From: DASUGM01 sp036274055
GTDB taxonomy: Bacteria > Acidobacteriota > Vicinamibacteria > Vicinamibacterales > SCN-69-37
Direction of reading: 5' to 3'
NCBI GenBank assembly: GCA_036274055.1
Contig: DASUGM010000228.1
Coordinates: 1-23,241, forward strand
Length of the DNA: 23,241 nucleotides
Shown: positions 1 through 6,853 of the stretch, one piece after another
How the letters are laid out: each line of letters opens with the position of its first letter
Numbering within the stretch: position 1 is the stretch's first letter
The notes under the pieces: generated by a model
Told to the model about the DNA's origin: nothing
The model's input: only the letters and a program-made list of their open reading frames with translations
The model's database searches: none
Made by a program: the position numbers and the translations under genes

Positions 1-60
1 CTCGGTCCGATCGTCGGCGCGGACCTCAGGTTCCGGCTGCTGTCAGTGGGGCAGCCGTGA
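1..60 (+). CDS. C-terminal tail of an unidentified upstream gene (partial)
   Basis: Reading frame 1 is open from the window edge to a TGA at 58-60 and gives a 19-residue tail ending FRLLSVGQP. The TGA overlaps the GTG start of the next gene (GTGA), the usual form of translational coupling in this genome, and this is the main reason to believe the tail is real. Too little is present to name a family. If real, this gene and the dehydrogenase downstream form an operon. Confidence 0.4.
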   Translation, partial: LGPIVGADLRFRLLSVGQP

Positions 61-935
61 GCGCGCCGCGAACGCCGGCGCTCGCCGGACGCGCGGCGGT
101 GATCACCGGTGCCAGCCAGGGACTCGGTCTGACGATTGCCGAAGCATTTCTCAGAGAGGGCGCGAGCGTCATGATTTGCGCGCGCGATGGCGACCGGCTC
201 GAGCAGGCGCGGGCGCAGCTGGCGGCGCACGTCATGCCTGGACAGCGCGTCGAGACGCTTGCCGCTGACGTTTCCGATCCGGCGGATGTCGCGCGCCTCG
301 CCGCCGCGGCGCTGGCTGCGTTTCCGCGGATTCACGCGCTGGTCTGCAACGCCGGCGTCTACGGTCCGATGGGCGCCATCGAGGACGTCGACTGGGAAGA
401 GTGGACGCGGGCGATGAAGATCAACATCGACGGATCGGTGCTGCCGTGCCGCGCCTTCGTGCCGCACTTCAAGGCGTGGCGGTACGGCAAGATCATCCAG
501 CTCTCGGGTGGCGGCGCGACGACGCCGCTGCCGCGCATCACCGCCTATGCCGCTTCGAAGGCCGCGATCGTGCGATTTGCCGAGAGCCTCGCGCTCGAAC
601 TGCAGCCGCATGGCGTCGACGTCAACGCCATCGCGCCCGGCGCCCTCAACACCAGAATGCTCGACGAAGTGCTGGCCGCCGGTCCCGATCGCGTCGGCCG
701 CGACTTCTACGATCGGATGACGGCGATCAAAGAACAGGGCGGCACCCCGCTCGAGAAGGGCGCTGCGCTGGCGGTCTACCTGGCGTCAGCCGCGAGCGAC
801 GGCATCACCGGCCGTCTGCTCAGCGCCGTCTGGGACCCGTGGGCCACGCTGGCCGATCGCTGGCGCGAACTCGGCCCGACCGACGTCTACACGCTGCGCC
901 GGATCACGCCACACGACCGGGGGCTGAAGGACTGA
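57..935 (+). CDS. SDR family NAD(P)-dependent oxidoreductase
   Basis: This is a classical short-chain dehydrogenase/reductase of 292 residues, expected to be a cytosolic Rossmann-fold enzyme oxidising or reducing a hydroxyl/carbonyl group with NAD(P)(H). The cofactor-binding TGASQGLG lies at residues 17-24 and the structural NAG at 98-100. The catalytic tetrad is visible as Asn123, Ser150, Tyr164 and Lys168 (YAASK). The family core is about 250 residues; the extra length is mostly at the C-terminus after residue 250 and is rich in Trp and Arg. The GTG start overlaps the stop of the preceding frame. The substrate cannot be told from the sequence. A sugar or envelope role is possible given the glycosyltransferase next door, but that gene is on the other strand. 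It is followed by an inverted decamer array. Confidence 0.9.
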   Translation: MSAPRTPALAGRAAVITGASQGLGLTIAEAFLREGASVMICARDGDRLEQARAQLAAHVMPGQRVETLAADVSDPADVARLAAAALAAFPRIHALVCNAGVYGPMGAIEDVDWEEWTRAMKINIDGSVLPCRAFVPHFKAWRYGKIIQLSGGGATTPLPRITAYAASKAAIVRFAESLALELQPHGVDVNAIAPGALNTRMLDEVLAAGPDRVGRDFYDRMTAIKEQGGTPLEKGAALAVYLASAASDGITGRLLSAVWDPWATLADRWRELGPTDVYTLRRITPHDRGLKD

Positions 936-942
936 GAGTCGC

Positions 943-1069
943 CAAGCGCGCACATGAAGGAGCGTGAAGGAGTCTTGAAGGGGCGTAGAGGAGAATTCGT
1001 GGTTTCTGAAGACTGAGCTCTCCTTCATGCTCCTACAGATTCCTACACGCTCCTTCATGTGCGCGCTTG
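943..1069. repeat. Inverted decamer array A (4 units + spacer + 4 inverted units)
   Basis: This fills the gap between the convergent SDR and thiS genes. Bases 943-966 and 1046-1069 are perfect 24-base inverted repeats. Within them, and continuing inward, are four decamers of the type CGTGAAGGAG on the left (953-993, one extra base after unit 3). Four inverted decamers of the type CTCCTTCATG follow on the right (1020-1059, contiguous). The order of unit variants (prefixes CAT, CGT, TCT) is mirrored between the arms, so the foldback is long, about 50 imperfect base pairs around a loop near 994-1019. There is no T-run, so it is not a standard intrinsic terminator. It has the same layout as the arrays at 4772, 6714 and 22055 but uses a 10-base unit. 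Confidence 0.9.
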
Positions 1070-1071
1070 AT

Positions 1072-1272
1072 CTAGCCGCCGCCCACGAACGCGACGATCT
1101 CGATCTCGTCGCCCTCAGCGAGTGTCGTCTCCCCGTACTCGGCGCGCTTGACGACGACGCGATTGCGCTCGACCGCGACGACGCGAGGGTCGATGCGCAG
1201 ATGCTGCAGCAATGTCTGCACCGTCAGCGCCGGCGGCACGTCGGCGGCTTCGCCATTCAACGTAATCCGCAC
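1072..1272 (-). CDS. thiS: Sulfur carrier protein, ThiS family
   Basis: A 66-residue ubiquitin-like sulfur carrier. ThiS is adenylated and then thiocarboxylated on its C-terminal glycine, and it donates sulfur for the thiazole ring of thiamine. The protein starts VRITLNGEAADV, has the typical segment EGDEIEIVAFVGGG, and ends in Gly-Gly-Gly, keeping the essential GG terminus. I chose the GTG at 1272 because an AGGAG ribosome site lies four bases upstream and the length matches the family; the same frame stays open upstream but is not family-like. It overlaps the last 16 bases of the glycosyltransferase gene, so the two are probably cotranscribed. No other thiamine gene (thiG, thiF, thiE) is nearby. 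A MoaD-like carrier is the alternative, but the N-terminal motif fits ThiS better. Confidence 0.85.
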   Translation of the reverse strand: MRITLNGEAADVPPALTVQTLLQHLRIDPRVVAVERNRVVVKRAEYGETTLAEGDEIEIVAFVGGG

Positions 1273-2591
1273 GTCGCTCCTGTCTCGGCCAGAAGCTGAT
1301 CGAGTGACGTGAACGGATCCGGCCGCAGCGTTGCCGGCAATGCCGCGTCCGGCGCCGGCGTCGCCGCCGCCCGCGCCAGCACGCGCTCGTAGTCGGCGAC
1401 CATCCGCTCGACCGTGTGCGTCGCTTCCCAGTACTCGCGGCCGGCCGCTCCCAGCGCCCTGCGAAGCGACGCGTCGGTCGCGAGCCGGACCATGGCGCGG
1501 CGCAGCGAGTGGTCCTCGTCGAGGATGTCGATGGCGACCGCGATCGGCGGCCGGGATGTCGCGCCCGGCAGCGGCCGCCACGATCGCGGATCCAGCGCGG
1601 GCACGTCAGCAAGGTGTTCGAGGTCCGTGATCACGGTGGCGCGGCCGGCTGACAGCGCCCGCAGCCACGGCCCGGACATCTCGCGCGCGGTCGGAAAGCG
1701 CAAGTGCAAACTGACGTCGACCGCGCCGATCGCCGCGTCAAACCCGGCGTCATCGAGCGGGCCGATGACCTGGACCTTCCCGGCCACGCCCAAAGCTGTG
1801 GCGAGCGCAGCGACGTCCACCGAGCCGTGCGGCGTGCCGGCCAGCACCAGCCGCGCGCTGGGCACCCGCGCGGCGGTGGCCGCAAACGCGCGCAGGATGG
1901 GGACCAGGCGCTTGTCGACGTTCAGGCCTCCAAAGACGCCAAACGCGACCGCCTCGGGCGCGAGTCCCAGCGTCGCGCGCGCGGCGGCGCGATCGCCGGG
2001 CGACTGCGGCGACGCGACGCCTTCGCCAAGGGCGATGTGTTCAATCGCCCGATCGGGATGCGCGGCAGCGAGGCGTGTCACCTCGCTCTTCGTATGCAGG
2101 GCGGTGACGCGTGACGCTTCGACGATGGCGCGCGTCATCGGCCATTGGTAATACCAGGGACCGTCGTAGCCGTAGATCGCGAGCTCCGCGGCATCGGCCG
2201 CGACGCTGCGTTCGCTCCAGGCGAACTCTTCGCGATAGGCGCGGTGATCGCGCCGCGAGAGCGACGCGTGGCCGCGTGCGTGGTGCAGCCGGGCGTCGTG
2301 CAATACCGAGAGCCCCGGAAACCGGAAGACGTACGGCCAGATGAACTCGTGCAACCACGAGTTGCCGAGCTGGTAGACGACGACGTCGTAGGGCCGGGTG
2401 ACGTGCCGCGGTAGAAACTCGTGCGCCCGGCTCGCCGAGGCGCCGGGGTCCGTGAAGGCGGCGGCATTGGTTTCGCCGACGTAGACGTCAATGGTGTGCC
2501 CGCGGGTCCTCAGCAGTGGCACCACCTCGGCCGACCGGCCGGCGATGCCGCTGCGTTCGGGCGGCCACGGTGAGAACCAGGCAAGACGCAC
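1257..2591 (-). CDS. Glycosyltransferase family 4 (GT-B fold)
   Basis: This 444-residue protein opens with RLAWFSPWPPERSGIAGRS, the N-terminal signature of GT4 retaining glycosyltransferases that sense a nucleotide-sugar donor between two Rossmann-like domains. The C-terminal domain shows GVFGGLNVDKR (a beta-strand and loop at the start of the donor domain), LVLAGTPHG, and the donor-site region FPTAREMSGPWLRALSAG followed by RATVITD. There are no obvious membrane spans, so it is probably cytosolic or membrane-peripheral. It starts with GTG at 2591. The upstream 138 bases separate it from the divergent nuo operon. The donor, acceptor and pathway cannot be assigned; exopolysaccharide or envelope glycan synthesis is likely from the family. 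Confidence 0.88.
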   Translation of the reverse strand: MRLAWFSPWPPERSGIAGRSAEVVPLLRTRGHTIDVYVGETNAAAFTDPGASASRAHEFLPRHVTRPYDVVVYQLGNSWLHEFIWPYVFRFPGLSVLHDARLHHARGHASLSRRDHRAYREEFAWSERSVAADAAELAIYGYDGPWYYQWPMTRAIVEASRVTALHTKSEVTRLAAAHPDRAIEHIALGEGVASPQSPGDRAAARATLGLAPEAVAFGVFGGLNVDKRLVPILRAFAATAARVPSARLVLAGTPHGSVDVAALATALGVAGKVQVIGPLDDAGFDAAIGAVDVSLHLRFPTAREMSGPWLRALSAGRATVITDLEHLADVPALDPRSWRPLPGATSRPPIAVAIDILDEDHSLRRAMVRLATDASLRRALGAAGREYWEATHTVERMVADYERVLARAAATPAPDAALPATLRPDPFTSLDQLLAETGATCGLR

Positions 2592-2653
2592 GCGGGTGTC
2601 AGTGTACGGCGAAAATCCTTCGCGTCTCGGCGTCGGTCCGCGCCTCTGTGTGA

Positions 2654-2683
2654 TTGACTTGTCTCACTCCGGGCGGCTAGCAT
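2654..2683 (+). promoter_or_regulatory. Predicted sigma-70-type promoter of the nuo operon
   Basis: A TTGACT -35 box (2654-2659) is followed after 18 bases by a TAGCAT -10 box (2678-2683). It lies 46 bases before the nuoA start in the only non-coding gap upstream of the operon, which is divergent from the glycosyltransferase. The expected transcript start is around 2690, inside the dyad at 2686-2712. The promoter is judged by eye only. Confidence 0.55.
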
Positions 2684-2685
2684 CT

Positions 2686-2712
2686 GAGCTTGTTCGGACG
2701 GCGAACAAGCTC
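2686..2712 (+). promoter_or_regulatory. Perfect 10-bp dyad at the nuo transcription start
   Basis: GAGCTTGTTC (2686-2695) and GAACAAGCTC (2703-2712) are perfect inverted repeats around a 7-base loop. The dyad begins three bases after the predicted -10 box and ends 17 bases before the nuoA ATG. It could be an operator for a dimeric regulator, or a hairpin at the 5' end of the nuo mRNA that protects it or affects nuoA translation. No T-run follows, so it is not a terminator. Confidence 0.6.
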
Positions 2713-2729
2713 GCCGTCGTGCACCCTGC

Positions 2730-3098
2730 ATGGAAGGTTTTCTCCCAGTTCTCATCATGATTGGTCTCGGCGTCGGGTTTTCCGCCGGGAACATCGTGCT
2801 GTCGCAATTCCTCGGCCCGAAACGGCCGTCGCCGGAGAAGAGCGCCCCCTACGAGTGCGGCATGCCCGCGGTCGGCGACGCCCGCGAGCGCCAGTCGGTC
2901 AAGTTCTATCTCGTGGCGATGATTTTTCTGCTCTTCGACATCGAAGTGGCCTTCCTCTACCCCTGGGCGATCGCGTTTCGCGACCTGGGCGTCGTCGGCT
3001 ACTGGCAGATCGTGACCTTCTTCATGCTGCTGGTCACCGGCTACATCTATGTATGGCGCAAAGGCGCCTTCGACTGGAGCGGCGACCGCGCGCGGTAG
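2730..3098 (+). CDS. nuoA: NADH-quinone oxidoreductase subunit A (NuoA)
   Basis: A small membrane subunit of respiratory complex I, 122 residues, with three hydrophobic segments (about 5-25, 58-80 and 88-110). It helps form the quinone cavity at the junction between the hydrophilic arm and the membrane arm. The family signatures are visible: YECG at residues 41-44, in the long loop that lies near the quinone site, and FDIEVAFLYPWA at 69-80. The length is normal. It is the first gene of the operon, downstream of a predicted promoter and a hairpin. The ATG at 2730 has no clear ribosome site; the next in-frame ATG (2757) would remove much of the first membrane helix, so I keep 2730. Confidence 0.95.
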   Translation: MEGFLPVLIMIGLGVGFSAGNIVLSQFLGPKRPSPEKSAPYECGMPAVGDARERQSVKFYLVAMIFLLFDIEVAFLYPWAIAFRDLGVVGYWQIVTFFMLLVTGYIYVWRKGAFDWSGDRAR

Positions 3099-3116
3099 CC
3101 TGCCAAGCCAAGTCCT

Positions 3117-3581
3117 ATGCCTGAGCTCGAAATCCCCGTATTGACGACGACCGTCGAGAAGATGGTGCAGTGGGCGCGCCGCTCGGCGATCTGGCCGGTG
3201 ACGTTTGGTCTGGCCTGCTGCGCGATCGAGATGATGGCGATGAGCTGCGGCCGCTACGACATCGCGCGGTTCGGCGCCGAGGTCTTCCGTGGATCGCCGC
3301 GGCAGGCCGACCTGATGATCATCGCTGGCCGGTTGTCGCGCAAAATGGCGCCGGTGCTGCGCCGGATTTACGACCAGATGCCCGAGCCCAAGTGGGTGAT
3401 CTCGATGGGCGCCTGCGCCAGTTGCGGCGGCGTGTTCGACAACTACGCCATCGTCCAGGGCGTCGACCAGGTGGTGCCAATCGACGTCTTCGTGCCCGGC
3501 TGCCCGCCGCGGCCCGAAGCGCTGATCTACGGCATCGTTCAATTGCAACGGAAGATCGATCAACAGCGGATGAGCGCGTAG
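3117..3581 (+). CDS. nuoB: NADH-quinone oxidoreductase subunit B (NuoB)
   Basis: This is the complex I subunit carrying the terminal [4Fe-4S] cluster N2, which passes electrons to quinone. The four expected cluster ligands are present: the adjacent pair Cys34-Cys35 in LACCAIEMM, Cys100 in MGACASCGG, and Cys129 in PGCPPRPEAL. At 154 residues it is family-typical, lacking long extensions. It starts 18 bases after nuoA and is followed after three bases by nuoC. Because N2 is normally fed by the clusters of NuoI, and nuoI is missing from this operon, its immediate electron donor must be encoded elsewhere. Confidence 0.97.
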   Translation: MPELEIPVLTTTVEKMVQWARRSAIWPVTFGLACCAIEMMAMSCGRYDIARFGAEVFRGSPRQADLMIIAGRLSRKMAPVLRRIYDQMPEPKWVISMGACASCGGVFDNYAIVQGVDQVVPIDVFVPGCPPRPEALIYGIVQLQRKIDQQRMSA

Positions 3582-3584
3582 TCG

Positions 3585-4187
3585 ATGTCTCAGGATCCGT
3601 TTCCCGTCATCGACGTCCTCACGCGCGAGCTGCCGGAGGCGACGTTCGAGGCCGCCGGCGCGGTCGACATGCCGACGTTCTATGTCGACAGCGATCACGT
3701 GCTCGAGAGCGTGCGGATGCTGCGGGATCATCCCGAGCTGCAGTTCGGCTTCCTCGTCGACGTCACCGCGGTCGACTATCTGCCGGCCGAGCCGCGCTTC
3801 GAGATGGTTTACATCCTCGCGTGCCTCGGCGACGCGTTCAAGACCTCGAACGGCCCGGCGGCGCCGCCGCGACGGCTGCGGATGAAGACGCGTGTTGCCG
3901 ACAGCGCCGATCCGCGCGTGGCGAGCGTCACCAGCGTGTTCCCCTCGGCGAACTGGCCCGAGCGCGAAGTGTTCGACTTGATGGGGATCTCGTTCGAGGG
4001 CCATCCGGATCTGCGGCGGATTCTGACGCCGGAAGACTGGACCGGCTATCCGCTGCGCAAGGACTACCCGGTCCAGATTCGCAAGGACACGGCGTCGTGG
4101 TCGCCGGTGCAGCTAACGCCGGAGGAGTTCGCGGCGAATGTGCGCGCCGCCCGTGAGCGCGCCGACAAGCAAGCGGGCCGGGAGTAG
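3585..4187 (+). CDS. nuoC: NADH-quinone oxidoreductase subunit C (NuoC, 30 kDa)
   Basis: A peripheral-arm scaffold subunit of complex I without cofactor, 200 residues. The family signature is clear: NWPEREVFDLMGISFEGHP at residues 123-141 and WTGYPLRKDYP at 152-162. It is a stand-alone NuoC and not the NuoCD fusion found in enterobacteria. The ATG at 3585 sits three bases after the nuoB stop, suggesting coupled translation. The last 30 residues are charged and probably flexible. The next gene is gmhA, and nuoD lies about 700 bases downstream, which is unusual because C and D are neighbours or fused in most nuo operons. Confidence 0.96.
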   Translation: MSQDPFPVIDVLTRELPEATFEAAGAVDMPTFYVDSDHVLESVRMLRDHPELQFGFLVDVTAVDYLPAEPRFEMVYILACLGDAFKTSNGPAAPPRRLRMKTRVADSADPRVASVTSVFPSANWPEREVFDLMGISFEGHPDLRRILTPEDWTGYPLRKDYPVQIRKDTASWSPVQLTPEEFAANVRAARERADKQAGRE

Positions 4188-4199
4188 CCGCGGCTGGTC

Positions 4200-4781
4200 G
4201 TGACCGATCGCGACACCGTGCGCGGCGTGCTGACAGCGGCGGCCGACTGGCACGTGCGAATCGCGGCCGAACGCGTCGACGACATCGTCGCCGCGGCGAA
4301 CGTGATCGTCGACGCGCTGGCGGCGGGACGGAAAGTGCTGGTGTTCGGTAACGGGGGCAGCGCCACCGACGCCGAGCACCTGGCGACGGAACTGGTTGGG
4401 CGGTTCGAGCAAGACCGGCGCGCGTGGCCGGTCATCGCGCTCACGTCCGACTCGGCGCTGGTTACCGCCGTGGCCAATGACTACGGGTTCGAGGCGGTGT
4501 TCGTTCGGCAGATCGACGCGTTGGGATCGACGGGCGACGTGGCGATTGGGATTACGACCAGCGGGCGATCGGCCAATGTCACGGCCGCGCTCGTGCGCGC
4601 ACGCGAGCGGGGGCTGCGGACGATCGCACTCACCGGACGCGACGGCGGCGCGACGGGCCAGGCGGCGGAGGTGCACGTCAACGTGCCGTCCGACAGCACG
4701 GCGCGCGTGCAGGAAGTGCAGCGCACCATTATTCATGCCATTTGCGGCGTGATAGAGGCGGCGCTCACGGATAGGCCCTAG
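4200..4781 (+). CDS. gmhA: Sedoheptulose-7-phosphate isomerase, SIS domain (GmhA)
   Basis: A 193-residue SIS-fold isomerase that converts sedoheptulose 7-phosphate to glycero-manno-heptose 7-phosphate, the first step towards the ADP- or GDP-heptose used in envelope glycans. The phosphosugar-binding FGNGGSATDAEH lies at residues 49-60. The catalytic and metal ligands known from E. coli GmhA (His61, Glu65, Gln172, His180) align with His60, Glu64, Gln171 and His179. TTSGRSANV (119-127) is the second phosphate-site loop. It starts with GTG at 4200, 12 bases after nuoC. It sits inside the nuo operon, which is odd since it has no role in complex I. Its TAG stop lies in the second heptamer of array B, which also encodes its final residues (DRP). 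Confidence 0.93.
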   Translation: MTDRDTVRGVLTAAADWHVRIAAERVDDIVAAANVIVDALAAGRKVLVFGNGGSATDAEHLATELVGRFEQDRRAWPVIALTSDSALVTAVANDYGFEAVFVRQIDALGSTGDVAIGITTSGRSANVTAALVRARERGLRTIALTGRDGGATGQAAEVHVNVPSDSTARVQEVQRTIIHAICGVIEAALTDRP

Positions 4782-4869
4782 GCACTAGGCCCTAGGCCCT
4801 GGTGGGTTCAGCGGTTCGGGTCGCGAGACAGTGGACATCCCCAGGGCCTAGCGCCCAGGGCCCAGGGCC
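4772..4869. repeat. Inverted heptamer array B (4 + 4 units, 40-base spacer)
   Basis: Four tandem heptamers of type GGCCCTA occupy 4774-4801 (the repeat itself starts at 4772), and four inverted heptamers of type CAGGGCC occupy 4842-4869. The spacer is 4802-4841. Read on the same strand, the left arm has A at the seventh position in three of four units, whereas the right arm has G in three of four. Folding would give a 28-bp stem with single mismatches near-regularly spaced. The gmhA stop codon is inside the array, and nuoD starts 20 bases after it. No T-run follows. In transcribed form it would be an intercistronic hairpin separating nuoABC-gmhA from nuoDEF. Confidence 0.9.
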
Positions 4870-4889
4870 TGACAGAGACGAGCGAAGGA

Positions 4890-6077
4890 ATGCCCGAGAT
4901 TCGAACTGAGACGATGACCGTGAACATGGGGCCGCAGCACCCCAGCACGCATGGCGTGTTGCGGCTGGTGCTCGAGCTCGATGGCGAGACGCTCGTCTCG
5001 GTCGATCCGACGATCGGGTTCCTGCACACCGGCATCGAGAAGACCGCCGAACAGAAGAAGTGGCAGCAGGTCGTCCCGCTGGTCGAGCGGATGGACTACC
5101 TCGGCCCGCAGTCGAACAGCCTCGCCTTCTGCCTGTCGGTCGAACGGCTGATCGGGCTCGAGAGCCAGATGCCGGATCGTGTCATCTGGATCCGGGTGCT
5201 GATCGCCGAGTTGCAGCGGCTCTCGAGCCATCTGGTCTGGCTGGGGACGCACGGCATGGAGATCGGCGCGATCTCCGTGATGATGTACTGCTTCCGCGAA
5301 CGTGAGCAGTTGCTCGATCTGAACGAGCGGCTCGCCGGTTTCCGCATGTTCCCGAGTTACCTGCGCATCGGCGGCCTGCGCGAGGATCTGCCCCGCGGTT
5401 TCCACCAGGCGGTCAAGGCGTTTCTCGACAAGTTTCCGGGCAAGCTCGACGAGTACGAAAAGCTGCTCACCAAGAACCAGGTCTGGACCAAGCGCACCAA
5501 GGGCGTCGGCCGGCTCTCGAAGGAAGAGACGATCGGCATGAGCCTGGTCGGCCCGTTGGCGCGTGCCGTCGGGATTCCCTACGACGTCCGCAAGACCTTC
5601 CCGTATCTCAAGTACGACACCTTCGACTTCAAGGTCCCGACCGCGACCGAAGGCGACGTCTTCGCGCGCTACACGGTCAAGATGGCGGAGATGCGCGAGA
5701 GCGTCAAGATCGCGCAGCAGGCGCTGTCGCGGATCACGCCGGCCGGGGCCTACGACTGCGGCGACTTCCGTTACGTGCCGCCGCCGAAGGATCGCGTCTA
5801 CACCGAAATGGAAGCGCTGATTCAGCACTTCCTGATTTACTCGCAGGGCTTCAACGTCCCGAAGGGCGAGTGTTACGTGCCGGTTGAAGGCCCGCGCGGC
5901 GAACACGGCTTCTACATCGTGTCCGACGGCGGCAATCGCCCGATTCGCATCAAGGCGCGGGCGCCGTCGTTCTTCGCTTGCCAGGCGCTGCCGAAGATGG
6001 TCGTCGGCGGCTTGATTGCGGATTTGATCGCGGTGATCGGATCCACCGACGTGGTGATGGGTGATGTGGACAGATAA
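4890..6077 (+). CDS. nuoD: NADH-quinone oxidoreductase subunit D (NuoD, 49 kDa)
   Basis: The complex I subunit that, together with NuoB, forms the quinone-reduction site; it is descended from the large subunit of NiFe hydrogenases. It has 395 residues, normal for an unfused NuoD. GPQHPSTHG is at residues 14-22. His21 and Tyr70 have the same spacing (49) as the quinone-headgroup pair His38/Tyr87 of Thermus Nqo4. The C-terminus keeps the IGSTDVVMGDVDR form of the conserved tail. The ATG at 4890 directly follows AAGGA, so the spacing to a ribosome site is too short; ATG 4914 is an alternative start that would still keep the conserved core. It is separated from the upstream part of the operon by gmhA and array B. 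Confidence 0.97.
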   Translation: MPEIRTETMTVNMGPQHPSTHGVLRLVLELDGETLVSVDPTIGFLHTGIEKTAEQKKWQQVVPLVERMDYLGPQSNSLAFCLSVERLIGLESQMPDRVIWIRVLIAELQRLSSHLVWLGTHGMEIGAISVMMYCFREREQLLDLNERLAGFRMFPSYLRIGGLREDLPRGFHQAVKAFLDKFPGKLDEYEKLLTKNQVWTKRTKGVGRLSKEETIGMSLVGPLARAVGIPYDVRKTFPYLKYDTFDFKVPTATEGDVFARYTVKMAEMRESVKIAQQALSRITPAGAYDCGDFRYVPPPKDRVYTEMEALIQHFLIYSQGFNVPKGECYVPVEGPRGEHGFYIVSDGGNRPIRIKARAPSFFACQALPKMVVGGLIADLIAVIGSTDVVMGDVDR

Positions 6078-6104
6078 CACCGCGACGCCCGCGACGGTCA
6101 CTTT

Positions 6105-6716
6105 ATGAGCTTTCACCCGGCAATGGACTACGGGCGCGGCCGGCACCAGTCGGCGCGCCAGCTGCCTGAAGAAGGTCCGGCGTTCGTCTACACCGCCGAC
6201 AACCGCGCCCAGCTCGAGGACATCTGCGCGCGCTATCCGCCGGAGCGGCGGAAGTCGGCGATTCTCGCGGCGCTGTATCTCGCCCAGCACCAGCAGGGAT
6301 TCATCACCCGCAACGCGATGCGGCACGTCGCCGAGGTGATCGGCTGCACGCCGGCGGAAGTCGAGGACGTCGTCACGTTCTACACGATGTTCTACACACG
6401 GCCGGTCGGCCGTCACGTGATTCAGGTGTGCCGGACGTTGTCGTGCGCGCTGATGGGCGCCGAACGGGTCACGGAAGAGTTTTCGAAGGCGCTCGGCATC
6501 GCGCCGGGCGAGACCGACGCCCGGGGCGAGTTCACGCTCCTCGAGGTCGAGTGCCTCGGCGCCTGCGATCGGGCGCCGGTGGTCGGCGTCAACGACGGGT
6601 GGCAGGAGCTGCAGGATCCGGATGCGGTCAAGGCGCTCGTCGAGGCCATGCGAACGAAAGGCGAGGCGGCGCTCACCGGCTGCTACCTGCACGTGGAAAA
6701 GAACGCATCAACTTGA
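6105..6716 (+). CDS. nuoE: NADH-quinone oxidoreductase subunit E (NuoE, 24 kDa)
   Basis: A thioredoxin-like subunit of the NADH-dehydrogenase module, carrying the [2Fe-2S] cluster N1a. The ligands Cys109 and Cys114 (CRTLSC) and Cys150 and Cys154 (CLGAC) are all present with the expected C-x4-C and C-x3-C spacing. The N-terminal helical part (YPPERRKSAILAALYLAQHQQG, split over residues 44-65) is typical. At 203 residues it is longer than many NuoE proteins because of about 25 extra N-terminal residues and a short C-terminal tail. Its TGA stop (6714-6716) is part of the first heptamer of array C, so the array begins at the end of the gene. Confidence 0.96.
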   Translation: MSFHPAMDYGRGRHQSARQLPEEGPAFVYTADNRAQLEDICARYPPERRKSAILAALYLAQHQQGFITRNAMRHVAEVIGCTPAEVEDVVTFYTMFYTRPVGRHVIQVCRTLSCALMGAERVTEEFSKALGIAPGETDARGEFTLLEVECLGACDRAPVVGVNDGWQELQDPDAVKALVEAMRTKGEAALTGCYLHVEKNAST

Positions 6717-6833
6717 AACTGGAAACTGGAAACTTCAAACAGTGGAACCCGTTTCACTGGCCAATAGTTTCTTGGGAAGATCGTGGATGCGAATGCAGGT
6801 TCAAGAGTTTAGAGTTTCGAGTTTGAAGTTTTG
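6714..6833. repeat. Inverted heptamer array C (4 + 4 units, 64-base spacer)
   Basis: Left arm: TGAAACT at 6714, GGAAACT at 6721 and 6728, and a degenerate TCAAACA at 6735-6741. Right arm: four units of form AGTTTNN from 6806 to 6833. The shared core is AAACT and its complement, with the two other positions variable. The spacer (6742-6805) has its own small hairpin, CAGTGGAA with TTTCACTG around CCCG. The array overlaps the nuoE stop, and its right end runs into the possible TTG start of nuoF at 6836. The region is clearly A/T-richer than its surroundings. It would form an intercistronic foldback between nuoE and nuoF. Confidence 0.88.
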
Positions 6834-6853
6834 AGTTGACGACGAGCAACCGC

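Noticed and set aside
943..1069. Arrays read as intrinsic terminators
   Set aside because: Stems are present but none has a T-run on either strand, and arrays B and C lie inside an operon where full termination would cut off essential genes.
4772..4869. Arrays read as CRISPR repeats
   Set aside because: Units are 7-10 bases without unique spacers, the arms are inverted, and no cas gene is present.
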